In this document: positions 1-7,855 of the stretch, one piece after another
How positions within the stretch are numbered: the first letter of the stretch is position 1
Layout: every line of letters starts with the position of its first letter
Source of the DNA: an uncultured Planctomycetaceae bacterium
GTDB lineage: Bacteria > Planctomycetota > Planctomycetia > Pirellulales > Pirellulaceae
DNA length: 19,182 bases
Direction of reading: 5' to 3'
NCBI GenBank assembly: GCA_903927685.1
Contig: CAIYOB010000213.1
Location: forward strand, 1 to 19,182
Program-made: the position numbers and the translations under genes
Notes under the pieces: model-generated
Told to the model about the DNA's origin: nothing
The model's database searches: none
The model's input: only the letters and a program-made list of their open reading frames with translations

Positions 1-2
1 GC

Positions 3-384
3 CAGGGCATCCGCACTAGCGGCAAGATCCACGTCCGGATGGGCGAGGATGCCGCCGGGCGCATCTATTTCGGCGACTTCTGCGAGGACACGGGCCCGGA
101 GTGCGTCGATCCCGCCAGCTACCGCGGCCCGCATTGGTACCATCGCGATCTGCCACCTGGTCAGTTACGATCTGACCGGGCGCGAGGGGTTTCGCGGCTG
201 GGGCGTGCTGGCGGTAGACCGCAGCCCGTATTACGCCAAGCGGGCCGCCCAGTTCGACGCGATGGCGACCGGAGTGGATGGCACCATCTTCATTGGCGAA
301 AGCGACCGCCGGGCCAGTCTGTTCCTGTTCCTGCCCGGCGGCCAGGGATTTCCAGGGGGCTTGAATCCGAGTAATCCACGCTGA
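3..384 (+). pseudogene. C-terminal part of a probable beta-propeller protein, with an apparent frameshift
   Basis: The gene enters from the left edge. Reading from base 3 gives GRIYFGDFCEDTGPECVD followed by YRGPHWYHRD, up to about base 150. Sensible coding then continues in a different frame from about base 154 (HLVSYDLTGREGFRGWGVL, later GTIFIGESDRRASLFLFLPG) to the TGA at 382-384. The two pieces read as one protein split by a net one-base insertion (or two-base loss) near 141-160. The repeated 'G-x-IYFG' and 'HLVSYDL' blade-like motifs resemble lactonase/SMP-30-like beta-propellers, but the family assignment is inference from short motifs. The break could be a genuine pseudogene or a sequencing or assembly error. 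The start lies outside the window. Confidence 0.5.
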
Positions 385-464
385 GGCGGGGCTCCGGATG
401 CGGTCTTCGCCGCCCCGGCGCTGTGCGCACCTTGGCTGCACTTGCTTAAAAGGAATCGGTTCCG

Positions 465-1412
465 ATGAGAAGCAAACGTCCCCTCCTCGTCCACTTGATC
501 GCGTTCTTCCTGGCCGCCAGTGCGTTCGCTGCGGACGTCGCCCCGGTCCAGACCGCCAAGACCGTGCGTCTGCTGACCGTGGGCAACAGTTTCTCCCGCA
601 ACGCGACGCGTTTCCTTCCCGACCTGGCGGCCGCGGGCGGGCACACGTTGATCCACCGGCCCATCGTGGTCGGCGGCGCGTCGCTGCAATTGCATGCCGA
701 GAAAGCGCAGCAGCACGAACGGGACGCCCAAGCTGCCGCCGGGCTGTACGCCAATGGCCGCAGCCTGCCGCAGGAGTTGACGGCGGAGCCCTGGGACTTT
801 GTGACCATCCAACAGGCCAGCATCAAGAGCCACGACCTCGGCACGTACCGCCCGTATGCCGGCCAACTCGGCGAACTCGTTCGGAAGTATGCACCGGGCG
901 CAAAGCTGTTGGTGCACGAAACCTGGGCGTACCGCTGCGACGATCCACGGTTTGCCGTCGCGTCGCCGAAGCCCGGCGAACCGGCCACGCAAGAGGCCAT
1001 GTATCAAGGCTTGGCCAACGCCTATCGCACCATCGCCGCGGAACTCGGCGCGCAGCGGATCCCTGTCGGCGACGCCTTCGACCAGGCCGACCACGATCCG
1101 CAGTGGGGCTACCGGCCGGACGCGAAGTTCGAGTTCGGGACCGCACAGCCGCCGGCGCTGCCCGACCAGACGCATTCGCTGCACGTGGGCTGGCGTTGGA
1201 CGCAGCCTCAAGACGGCCCCCCGAAGCTCAGCATGGACGGCCACCACGCCAACACCGCGGGCGAGTACCTGGGGGCGTGCGTGTTCTACGAAGTGCTGTT
1301 CGGGGAAAGCGTCGTAGGCAACGGCTATGTACCGCCGGGCCTCGACCCGGCCTACGCGCGGTTCCTGCAGGAGACGGCCCACGGCGCGGTGACGCACGAA
1401 CTGCGGCCCTGA
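465..1412 (+). CDS. Secreted SGNH/GDSL-type hydrolase, DUF4886-like
   Basis: The protein has 315 residues. An AGGA ribosome-binding site at 451-454 sits 10 bases before the ATG. Residues 1-22 form a Sec signal peptide (charged start, hydrophobic LIAFFLAASAFA, likely cleavage after AFA). The mature part opens with RLLTVGNSFSRN (around residues 35-46), the block I motif of SGNH hydrolases with the nucleophile at Ser42. It ends with DGHHANTAGEYLG, the block V DxxH motif (Asp258 and His261). This pattern matches the DUF4886 branch, which is often found in planctomycete and Bacteroidetes proteins acting on carbohydrate esters. The substrate cannot be read from the sequence. The gene stands alone, 80 bases after the broken propeller gene and convergent with the phosphatase gene. 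The fold is firm; the substrate is unknown. Confidence 0.88.
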   Translation: MRSKRPLLVHLIAFFLAASAFAADVAPVQTAKTVRLLTVGNSFSRNATRFLPDLAAAGGHTLIHRPIVVGGASLQLHAEKAQQHERDAQAAAGLYANGRSLPQELTAEPWDFVTIQQASIKSHDLGTYRPYAGQLGELVRKYAPGAKLLVHETWAYRCDDPRFAVASPKPGEPATQEAMYQGLANAYRTIAAELGAQRIPVGDAFDQADHDPQWGYRPDAKFEFGTAQPPALPDQTHSLHVGWRWTQPQDGPPKLSMDGHHANTAGEYLGACVFYEVLFGESVVGNGYVPPGLDPAYARFLQETAHGAVTHELRP

Positions 1413-1460
1413 TTTCGGCTCGTTTCCGGCTGTCCGCCCATGACCGCCGTCTCGCGGCGG

Positions 1461-1509
1461 CCGGCGGGCGTCAGCCCACCGGGGTCCCGACGAACGGCGG
1501 CAGCCGCCG
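1461..1509. repeat. Palindrome pair between convergent genes (possible bidirectional terminator or repeat remnant)
   Basis: A near-perfect palindrome at 1461-1482 (arms CCGGCGGGC and GCCCACCGG around a GTCA loop) is followed after exactly 12 bases by a second, CGGCGGCAGCCGCCG, at 1495-1509. The pair lies between the hydrolase stop (1412) and the phosphatase stop (1541). There is no T-run, so intrinsic termination is uncertain. The 20/22-bp palindrome, 12-bp spacer and roughly 13-bp palindrome match one half-arm of the larger hairpin elements at 14619-14810 and 15773-15968. Confidence 0.55.
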
Positions 1510-1540
1510 GTAGCAGCGCTCGCGAAGCAAGCCAGTGTGA

Positions 1541-3496
1541 TTAAGGGTGTTCTCGCTGCGTCCGGCCCTGGAATCGCACCGTGACTGGGGCTGCGTCTGC
1601 GGCCGGCTGGAGTCCGGTTTGCGACCAGGCGTCCGGCTTGTCCTGACCCGCTTTCACGGTGTAAGCGCCCGCGGCGTAGACCTGCGGCCGGAAGCGGTTG
1701 CCCTGGATGCGGATCGTGTACAGGACCTCACCGCACTCCTCGCGAACGACCTGCACGACCGGATCCGTACAACCCTCGAAGACCAGTTCCGGCAGGTGGC
1801 CAGTCACGCGGCGGCCGTCGTTGGCTGCGATCGGAAACTTGATCGGCCAGCCGGGATACTGAACGCGGTCGCCGGCAGAGACCTCGCAATACCGCGGCCA
1901 GCACTCAAAGGTCGTTTCGCGGGTCTTCTTGTTCAATCGCACCAGCCCGTAGCCGTCGCCGAGCAACGCGCGGGGATCTCGCTGGCGATCCCGCATGTCC
2001 TTGATCGAGTTGAACCCGGGGTTGGCGTAGGCCAGCATGGTGATGCGGTTGTAGAGGCCGTCCAGGAAATCGCCGGTCCAGGGCAACGGACTGCCGGGAA
2101 TCGGGTTGCCGCCCGCCCGTTCGTCGGCCGGCCACCACCAGCGACCGTAGTAGCTGTTGATGATCGCCGGGCTGGTAAAGGCGTAGGGGCCGTCGCGGAA
2201 CTCGTCGATCCCGTGCTGGACCACGACGCTCAGATGCTGATCGCCGCACAGATGGCAGGCCAGCGCGCGGCGGAGGGCCGCCAACGCCTGGTTGCGGCCT
2301 GTCTGCGGCCAGCCGTTGCAATCCAGATCGGCCAGCAACCGGTTCTCCGTCGAGCCGTGCAGGTGGACGGCGCCGCAGAAGGCGGTCTGTGACAGGGCCG
2401 CTTTCATCTCCGCGCCCGTCCAATCGGCGCCCCAAGCGTCCAGGAAGGCCATCTGGCGCTCACCCAGCAACTGAAGTCCGGGCAGATCGACCTGTTTCGG
2501 GTCGTAACCCACCTGCTGGATATGATCCGGCCGTGGCCCCATCCGCGGGATCGTGCCGTTGGGGCCGGTCTTGAACTTGCGGTCTTCCAGGATGGCAAAG
2601 TCGACGCCGCCGACGCGCAGCCGCGTGAAGTAGGTCGTGATGCCTTGGGCGATCGGCCGCGCGTCCGCTGGATCCGGCAGATGCCAGGTCTGGCAGCGTT
2701 CGACCATCCGCACATATTCGGCCGGATAGAAATAACCTCCCGTATCGCCGGCCGGCGAGTCGGCCACGCCGCCGCCTGCGCCCCACAGATTTCCCTGGCC
2801 GATGTCGTGATCGTCGGGGATGGCGACCACCGGCCGGTCCTTGATAATGTCGCGAAACTGGCGTCCCCACAGCAACCAGCCGGCGGTATGTTCCGTGTGA
2901 TCGTAGCTCTGATCCCCGGCGAAAAAGAGCAGATCCGGGTCTTGCTTCTTTAGGTTCTCGACAATCTCCCGGCGGTCGCCGCGGTCGGCGTTCGAATCGC
3001 ACGACAGCGAACCGACGACGATCACGTCCTTGTCGACGGGATCCTTGCGAATCAGGCCCTCGAACAGGGCGGCCTCGCCGTGCCGCACGCGGTACGGGAC
3101 GTTCCGCGTACGGTCCCAGGGATCGATGCGGAAGTGGGCCGACCAGCCGGGGTACAGCACGGGCGCGGTGGCGACTTGGCGCCACTGCCCGTCCGTCTGC
3201 AGTTCAAGCCGCACCTGCCGGGGCTCGCCCTCCTGCAAGGGAAACAACTGGGCCGACATCTTCAGCACACCGTGGTCGTGCGTGTACAGGGCAAAGCCCA
3301 CGACCTGGTCGCGCGGCACGCGAACGAACTCGGCCAGGAACCCGCGCGGCGGATGGTCCCAGAGGTCACGGCGACAAGCCGTGTCCAGGTCGGCGCCGCG
3401 CTCGCCGGGGAACGGCGATTCGGCCCCCGCTGCCGCGCTGGCGGCCAGGACGAACCACGATAGGGAAAACAACCAGGTGGTTAGGGTGCGGATCAT
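1541..3496 (-). CDS. Secreted PhoD-like metallophosphatase
   Basis: The chosen start is the ATG at 3496, which gives 651 residues. It begins MIRTLTTWLFSLSWFVLA, a clear signal peptide ending near AAAGA (about residue 25). A GAGGG ribosome-binding site lies 5 bases upstream. Open reading continues far upstream of this ATG but gives arginine-rich nonsense. Metal-binding motifs of the calcineurin-like/PhoD fold are present in order: GSLSCDSN (about 162), GDQSYDH (194-200), DDHD (228-231), HLHG (378-381) and GDQHL (418-422). The N-terminal 150 residues look like an immunoglobulin-like PhoD N domain, and the last 110 residues are a separate beta-rich region. The likely role is phosphoester hydrolysis in the periplasm. 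Substrate and metals are not deducible, and the gene has no operon partner. Confidence 0.86.
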   Translation of the reverse strand: MIRTLTTWLFSLSWFVLAASAAAGAESPFPGERGADLDTACRRDLWDHPPRGFLAEFVRVPRDQVVGFALYTHDHGVLKMSAQLFPLQEGEPRQVRLELQTDGQWRQVATAPVLYPGWSAHFRIDPWDRTRNVPYRVRHGEAALFEGLIRKDPVDKDVIVVGSLSCDSNADRGDRREIVENLKKQDPDLLFFAGDQSYDHTEHTAGWLLWGRQFRDIIKDRPVVAIPDDHDIGQGNLWGAGGGVADSPAGDTGGYFYPAEYVRMVERCQTWHLPDPADARPIAQGITTYFTRLRVGGVDFAILEDRKFKTGPNGTIPRMGPRPDHIQQVGYDPKQVDLPGLQLLGERQMAFLDAWGADWTGAEMKAALSQTAFCGAVHLHGSTENRLLADLDCNGWPQTGRNQALAALRRALACHLCGDQHLSVVVQHGIDEFRDGPYAFTSPAIINSYYGRWWWPADERAGGNPIPGSPLPWTGDFLDGLYNRITMLAYANPGFNSIKDMRDRQRDPRALLGDGYGLVRLNKKTRETTFECWPRYCEVSAGDRVQYPGWPIKFPIAANDGRRVTGHLPELVFEGCTDPVVQVVREECGEVLYTIRIQGNRFRPQVYAAGAYTVKAGQDKPDAWSQTGLQPAADAAPVTVRFQGRTQREHP

Positions 3497-3553
3497 CGGA
3501 GCCCTCGCATACACGGTTCTACAGGAAGACATTTCCAAGCCCGCACGGAATCG

Positions 3554-3573
3554 CGGCAGTTGCCACACTGCCG
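3554..3573. promoter_or_regulatory. Inverted repeat in the divergent intergenic region
   Basis: CGGCAGT and ACTGCCG form a perfect 7-bp inverted repeat around a 6-base loop. It lies between the divergent starts of the phosphatase (3496, minus) and the small lipoprotein (about 3651, plus). It could be an operator or a 5'-leader hairpin. No convincing -35/-10 pair was found next to it. Confidence 0.3.
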
Positions 3574-3650
3574 GGGAAACCGTCCCAGCGACTTGGCCGG
3601 ATACCTGATTGTCGCCGTCAGCGCGATTCTGTCCAGCACGGGTACCCGCC

Positions 3651-3994
3651 GTGTTGGCTCGCCCGAGCGGACAATCGACCGTCGCAATCGCAGGACTCAC
3701 CACGCCGTCGAAACACAATCGCGGAACTCTCGTCCTGCTCGCCTTGGCGGTCACGCTCACGGGCTGCGGTCCGCCGCAAGCGTCGCCGCCGAACGGGCAA
3801 CGGATCGCGTCGCTGCGGACAGTCCTGTCGGCGCAGAACCTGGAGTGGCTGGAACAGATCGCCCTGATCCTAGACGAGCGGCGCGCCGCCGGCCAGCGGA
3901 AGGAGGCAGAACGCCAGGTCATGGCCTTTCAAGAGGGCCAGCGGCCGACGCACGAAGAAGTCTTGAGTATTCGGTTCGGCCGGGCGGGGCGTAA
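3651..3994 (+). pseudogene. Small lipoprotein gene with an uncertain or frameshifted 3' end
   Basis: From a GTG at 3651 (a TTG at 3609 is an alternative) the frame encodes a hydrophobic stretch, GTLVLLALAVTLTGC, with an LTGC lipobox. A short helical region follows (SLRTVLSAQNLEWLEQIALI, then LDERRAAGQRKEAERQVMAF and QEGQRPTHEE). This looks like a genuine small outer-membrane or periplasmic lipoprotein of under 100 mature residues. The frame then does not stop until 4403, deep inside the convergent TPR lipoprotein gene, and turns into low-quality sequence after about 3960. A -1 shift at about 3955-3965 would give a natural ending, LEYSVRPGGA, with TAA at 3992-3994. The shift is inference; the ORF may simply overrun. 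Function is unknown, and no strong ribosome-binding site is visible. Confidence 0.35.
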
Positions 3995-4014
3995 GGGAAC
4001 CCGTTCCAGGCGGA

Positions 4015-5550
4015 TCAGTACGCGAGGAGCCGTTCCAGCCGCTGCCGCGTCTGTTGGGTCTGGTCCTTCCTGTCCGTCCGCTCCAGGTAGGCCAATTCGT
4101 TGGCGAGTGATTGATGCAGCGCATCGTATTGCGCGGCCGCCTCAAATGCGTCCTGGGCCCGGTGCAGCCAGTCCAGGCCGGCAGCCTCGCCGCCGACCAG
4201 CAGATGGGCCAGACCCAAGTCGGCTTCCGCCTCGGCGCGTTCCGGCCACGGCAGGCTCGGGTCAGCTTCGACGGCTTGGCGGAGCAGCTGGACGCCTTGC
4301 TGCGTGCCGCCCTGCGTCAGCCTTGCGGTCCCCAGAACGGCCTGGGCCGGTCGCGCGAGCCGGGGATCGGACCCACCGGCCAATTGGACCAGGACCGCCG
4401 TAGCCGCAGACGTCTGCCCCAGCCGCAGCAAGGCCCGCGCCTGGAGAAGTTGCAGCCGGCCCGAGGCCAGCCGGTCCGACGTCTGGGATTCGGCTCGCTT
4501 CAAGGCCACCAGCGCCGCCTGCGGCTCGTCGCGCAGCAGCCGCCACTGGCCGATGTTCGCCCACAAGACGGCTTCATCTGCTCCCGCCGAGCGAAGCCCC
4601 GTCGGCGGCGCGTCGCGAGACGGGAACGTCAAGCCGCTGCGCGCGCACGCTGCCTCCAACTGGCGCAGGACGTGCTCGGGCCACGGGCTGGGGGCAGGCC
4701 GCAAGTACGCGGTTCGCTCCCAGAGGATCGGCTCGCCGAGCGGCAATCGCGAGACGGCCAGATCCGCCGCCAGGAACGCCGCTTCTTGCCAAGCCTGGTC
4801 GGCTCCCGGGCCGTCGCCGGCGCGCCGCAACGCATCGCTGTGCAGCAGGGCCAGATTTGCCGAGGCGTAGGGAAAGTCGCTTCCGGCCGTCTGCCGGGCC
4901 GACAGAAACGCCTCGGCCGCTTCTCGCGGCCGCTCGTCCAGGATGAGCCCCAGTCCCTGCAGACGCAAGGCGTCGATCCGCAGGACCGCGGGCGCTGCCG
5001 GAGGCACGGCGGCCAGCACGTCCAACTCCAAGGCTTCTCGCGCCTGCCCGTTCTGCAGCAGGGCCAGGCAGCGGGACCGGCGCTGATCGTACTCCGCGTA
5101 AGCCTGCGGGTCTCGCTCGCGGTCCGCGACCAGCGCGCGCCAGCCTGCCTGGAGCGTTCCGCGCGTGACTTGCTCGTCATGCGCTGCGGCGATCAAATGC
5201 AGGACCGGCAACGAAACGCGGCTGGCCGTGGCGTCGGTCAGAACGGTCTGCGCCAAGTCGGGATAGCGTTGCACCCAACGAGCCGCGGCAGCCAGACGCC
5301 CCGCACGCACCAGCTCTTCCGTACGCTCCACGTACTGCTGGGGCGTGAGCGACGACTGCTCGATGTCCCCCAGCGCGAAGCCGTCCCCGCCGACTCGCAC
5401 GCGCAGCCCCGGCGGGGCGGCGGCCGGGGCCAGCGCTTCCACCGGCTTCGGCCGCGTGTCGCTCAGCAATCCGCTGCACCCGGCGGCCAGCGCGGCGATC
5501 AACAACATGGCCGCCTGCAGCAGGTACGGCGTCGTCCGGAAGTAACTCAT
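4015..5550 (-). CDS. TPR-repeat lipoprotein, last gene of the secretion/pilus cluster
   Basis: The start MSYFRTTPYLLQAAMLLIAA at 5550 gives 511 residues with a lipobox LAAGC (Cys25). A GTG at 5568 is an alternative start but lies inside a 7-bp repeat. After the lipobox a proline/alanine linker leads to repeated helical pairs typical of tetratricopeptide repeats, for example AGRLAAAARWVQRYPDLAQ, RPREAAEAFLSARQ, LLRLGQTSAATAVLVQLA and QGVQLLRQAVEADPSLPWPE. It follows the secretin by 63 bases on the same strand, so it is probably co-transcribed. TPR lipoproteins such as PilF/PilW act as pilotins for secretins. That role is plausible from position and architecture, but this protein is about twice the size of PilF, so the assignment is inference. 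The fold and lipidation are well supported. Confidence 0.82.
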   Translation of the reverse strand: MSYFRTTPYLLQAAMLLIAALAAGCSGLLSDTRPKPVEALAPAAAPPGLRVRVGGDGFALGDIEQSSLTPQQYVERTEELVRAGRLAAAARWVQRYPDLAQTVLTDATASRVSLPVLHLIAAAHDEQVTRGTLQAGWRALVADRERDPQAYAEYDQRRSRCLALLQNGQAREALELDVLAAVPPAAPAVLRIDALRLQGLGLILDERPREAAEAFLSARQTAGSDFPYASANLALLHSDALRRAGDGPGADQAWQEAAFLAADLAVSRLPLGEPILWERTAYLRPAPSPWPEHVLRQLEAACARSGLTFPSRDAPPTGLRSAGADEAVLWANIGQWRLLRDEPQAALVALKRAESQTSDRLASGRLQLLQARALLRLGQTSAATAVLVQLAGGSDPRLARPAQAVLGTARLTQGGTQQGVQLLRQAVEADPSLPWPERAEAEADLGLAHLLVGGEAAGLDWLHRAQDAFEAAAQYDALHQSLANELAYLERTDRKDQTQQTRQRLERLLAY

Positions 5551-5566
5551 AATCGGGAATTCCACC

Positions 5567-5617
5567 ACTGACCACTGACCACTGACTAATGGCGAATGAC
5601 TAATGACAAATGCCTAA
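5567..5617. repeat. 7-bp tandem repeat array 1 (secretin / TPR gap)
   Basis: Seven consecutive 7-base units are visible from 5567: ACTGACC, ACTGACC, ACTGACT, AATGGCG, AATGACT, AATGACA, AATGCCT. On the minus strand the unit reads as degenerate NGTCAKT. The array fills the gap between the secretin stop (TAG at 5614-5616, inside the last unit) and the TPR lipoprotein start. It resembles the short tandemly repeated heptanucleotides known from filamentous cyanobacteria. The same unit occurs at three other gaps in this window. Confidence 0.85.
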
Positions 5618-7776
5618 TACCGCTTCGGTTCCAAGCTGTGGAAGCGAAACACCTTCTGGCACTCGCTGACCGGCGGATTGGCCCGAATCACTTCGTGCGG
5701 GGCAAACGCCCCCAGCGTTCCCGTCGGATTGCAGCTCGATGGGTGGATGCTCAGTTGCTGCATCAGTTCCTCGCTGGTCGCGGCCGATTCGGCCGGCGTG
5801 TTGAACACGTAGGGGCGAATCAAGATCACCAGCTCCGCCCGCTCGCGCACGCTGTTCTGCCGCCGGAAAAAGAAACCCACCACCGGCAGCTTGCCCAACA
5901 CCGGCACCTCGGCTCGGTTGTCCTTGACGCGTTCTTCGATCAGCCCGCCCAAGGCTACGGTCAAGCCGTCCATGCCGACGACCGTACCGCTGACCGTGTT
6001 CCGCCGGACCGTATCCACCGGCACTTCCGTGACACCGCCTTCCGCATCCGTCACGGGGATCCGGGCCCCGTCCTTGACCGGCTCCGATTGCTCCTGCACG
6101 ATCCGCAGGGTCACCGTGCGGTCGGCGTTGATGTTGGGCGTGATCAACAGCGACTGGCCCACGTCGCGCAGTTCGGTAATCGGCGTGCTCGTGACCGTGT
6201 TGGCGGTCCCCGCTCCGGTGGGCACGACCTGGCCCGGCGTGAATCCGACCGTGAACGGCAGCGTCTCGCCGATGAAGATGCGGCTGACTTCGTTGTTGGC
6301 CGTCAACAGCAACGGCGTGGCCAGCGTCGTCAGGCGGTTGTTGTTCTCCAACAACTGCAGACGCATCCGGAAGCTGTCGTTGACCGCTTGAAAGTAGAAG
6401 TGGTCGTTGTTCAGACCGTCGCCGCCCGGCTGGACGCTCGCAAACCGCCGCGCCGGTCCGTTGATGGCGTCGGACGCCGGCGGCAGGATATCGCCGCTGG
6501 TAAAACCGCCGGCTACCGTCCCGCCGTCCGAGAACTGATAGTCGAAGGCCGAGTTGAATTCGTCGCCCAACGCGAGCCGCAGGACTTTCACTTCGAGCAA
6601 CACCAACGGCGTCGGGACGTCCAGCCGCGCGATCAAGTCGCGGATCTGCTCCATCGTCCGCTCGTCGCCCGTGCGGACGATGACTTGATTGTTGCGGCGG
6701 ATCACCGTGACAAAGATGGTCGCTTTGCGTTCCTGCAGGAACTCGCTGATTTTGACCTGGTCGGCTTCGGTCCCGCCAACGCGCGCCTGTTCCAATTGTT
6801 GTATCTCCTCCGGCGTCAAGTCCTGCAGCCGCTGGGTCTCGAAATCCTCTTCGGGACGCGTCGACTGCTGGCTGCGGGAACGCGACGTCAGGCCGGAGCC
6901 GCCAAAGCCCCCCATCCCGAACCCGCCCATGCCCATGCCCAATCCGCCCATGCCCAGGCCACCCGTGCCCATCCCCAATCCGCCCATGCCCAGACCGCCG
7001 CGTCCCAGGCCACCCATGCCCAAGCCGCCGCGCCCCAGCCCGCCCCCCAAGCCGCCCGTGCCGTAACCGCCCTGTCCAAAACCGCCGCCGATCATGCCCA
7101 GGCCGAGGCTGCGGCCGTCGATCAAGTCGAAACGGTTCAATCGCTGCACCAGATCCATCATGTCGAACTGGTCGGTGTCGGTGTCGCCGAAGCTCAATTC
7201 GACGCGGTCGCCGAAGACGTTGCGAATGGCCATCGCCACGGCGCTGGGATTCGGATACAGCAGAGTAAAAACCTCCGTCCGCTCCTCGCGGAAACTGGAC
7301 AGCGAGCGTTCGTACTCCTTGGTGGTCGAGATGCGGACGATCCCCGATTGGTCGTCGACCAGATAGTACAAGTCGTTGGCTTTGGTGATCGCTTCCAGTG
7401 CGTCCAGGGGCTTTACATCGCGCAGCGAGACCGAGATCTCCACCTTGGCCGCTTCGGGCGACGTGACGATGTTCAGTTTTGTCTGCTCGGCAAACGCCTG
7501 CATGGCGTCGCCCAAAGGCAGCCCGCGGAACTCGACCAGCGGCAGCGGCTTGTTGGGCAAGCGGGCGAGGGCTGCCGCACGCGACGCGGCGTCCAGGCCG
7601 GGCTGGTCGGACAGACGCAGTTCGGCGGCCGGGGCGGCGTCCGGGCGAGGCAGCGCGATGCGCTCGACGGGCAAGACGGTCGCTGCAGATTGGGCTGGAC
7701 AGCGGCTGGCCAAGCAGGCAACGCACGCCGCTGCTAGCACGGCTACCGGCCGGGCCCACAGGTAATGGCTGGGCAT
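5614..7776 (-). CDS. gspD: Secretin (GspD/PilQ-like outer-membrane channel) with Gly-rich insert
   Basis: The protein has 720 residues. The ATG at 7776 is preceded by a strong AAGGAAGGG ribosome-binding site. Residues 1-30 are a signal peptide (VAVLAAACVACLASRCPAQS). Residues about 78-190 hold small N-domains (short N0/STN-like and N1, with LNIVTSPEAAKVEISVSLRD). Residues about 225-297 are a Gly/Leu/Met-rich repeat (units such as GGLGMGGLGRGG). Another N-domain follows (TIFVTVIRRNNQVIVRTGDE, about 354-390). The C-terminal secretin domain spans about 465-660 and ends with the family signature VPVLGKLPVVGFFF followed by ELVILIRPYVF. The roughly 60-residue tail after it carries two cysteines. 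It lies directly downstream of the GspC/PilP-like gene, as in T4P and T2SS clusters. Whether it serves secretion (GspD) or a pilus (PilQ) cannot be decided here. Confidence 0.9.
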   Translation of the reverse strand: MPSHYLWARPVAVLAAACVACLASRCPAQSAATVLPVERIALPRPDAAPAAELRLSDQPGLDAASRAAALARLPNKPLPLVEFRGLPLGDAMQAFAEQTKLNIVTSPEAAKVEISVSLRDVKPLDALEAITKANDLYYLVDDQSGIVRISTTKEYERSLSSFREERTEVFTLLYPNPSAVAMAIRNVFGDRVELSFGDTDTDQFDMMDLVQRLNRFDLIDGRSLGLGMIGGGFGQGGYGTGGLGGGLGRGGLGMGGLGRGGLGMGGLGMGTGGLGMGGLGMGMGGFGMGGFGGSGLTSRSRSQQSTRPEEDFETQRLQDLTPEEIQQLEQARVGGTEADQVKISEFLQERKATIFVTVIRRNNQVIVRTGDERTMEQIRDLIARLDVPTPLVLLEVKVLRLALGDEFNSAFDYQFSDGGTVAGGFTSGDILPPASDAINGPARRFASVQPGGDGLNNDHFYFQAVNDSFRMRLQLLENNNRLTTLATPLLLTANNEVSRIFIGETLPFTVGFTPGQVVPTGAGTANTVTSTPITELRDVGQSLLITPNINADRTVTLRIVQEQSEPVKDGARIPVTDAEGGVTEVPVDTVRRNTVSGTVVGMDGLTVALGGLIEERVKDNRAEVPVLGKLPVVGFFFRRQNSVRERAELVILIRPYVFNTPAESAATSEELMQQLSIHPSSCNPTGTLGAFAPHEVIRANPPVSECQKVFRFHSLEPKRY
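6886..7104 (-). repeat. Gly-Leu-Met coding repeat inside the secretin gene
   Basis: This stretch encodes residues about 225-297 of the secretin as imperfect tandem GGLGMG / GGLGRG hexapeptides, ending with GMGGFGMGGFGGSG. The DNA repeats the element CCCATGCCCA with variations on the plus strand. It lies between two periplasmic N-domains, where other secretins have a variable loop. The low complexity predicts length variation between strains. Confidence 0.85.
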
Positions 7777-7781
7777 AGTGA

Positions 7782-7797
7782 TTCCCTTCCTTGGGAA
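7782..7797 (-). promoter_or_regulatory. Hairpin overlapping the secretin ribosome-binding site
   Basis: On the minus strand TTCCC, AAGGAA and GGGAA form a small stem-loop whose loop and right arm are the secretin ribosome-binding site, five bases before the ATG at 7776. It could modulate translation of the channel relative to the genes upstream. The stem is only 5 bp, so this is tentative. Confidence 0.35.
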
Positions 7798-7832
7798 AGG
7801 TCCGACCAGCCTGTAGAATCGTCACAACCGGC

Positions 7833-7851
7833 AGAATCCTTGAAGGATTCT
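7833..7851. repeat. Perfect 19-bp palindrome after the GspC/PilP-like stop
   Basis: AGAATCCTTGAAGGATTCT is a perfect inverted repeat (9-bp arms, single central base). It starts 4 bases past the TAA of the GspC/PilP-like gene on the minus strand. No T-run follows, so it is more likely an mRNA-processing or stabilising hairpin, or a weak attenuator, than a full terminator. Confidence 0.5.
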
Positions 7852-7855
7852 CAGC

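Noticed and set aside
3997..4008. GGAACCCGTTCC palindrome between the small lipoprotein and TPR gene stops as a terminator
   Set aside because: Only 5-bp arms with a 2-base loop and no T-run on either strand. Too weak to call.
4111..5571. Plus-strand open frame opposite the TPR lipoprotein
   Set aside because: Antisense artefact: no motifs, and Arg/Gln-rich composition.
5596..7737. Plus-strand open frame of more than 700 codons opposite the secretin
   Set aside because: It mirrors the secretin gene, is rich in Arg/Gln/His, has no domain motif and no ribosome-binding site. Long antisense frames are expected in GC-rich DNA with few AT-rich stop codons.
5600..7825. Second minus-strand frame of more than 700 codons over the secretin
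   Set aside because: The competing frame has a signal peptide, N-domains and secretin signature. This one is low-complexity Arg/Gly/Pro sequence with no recognised motif.
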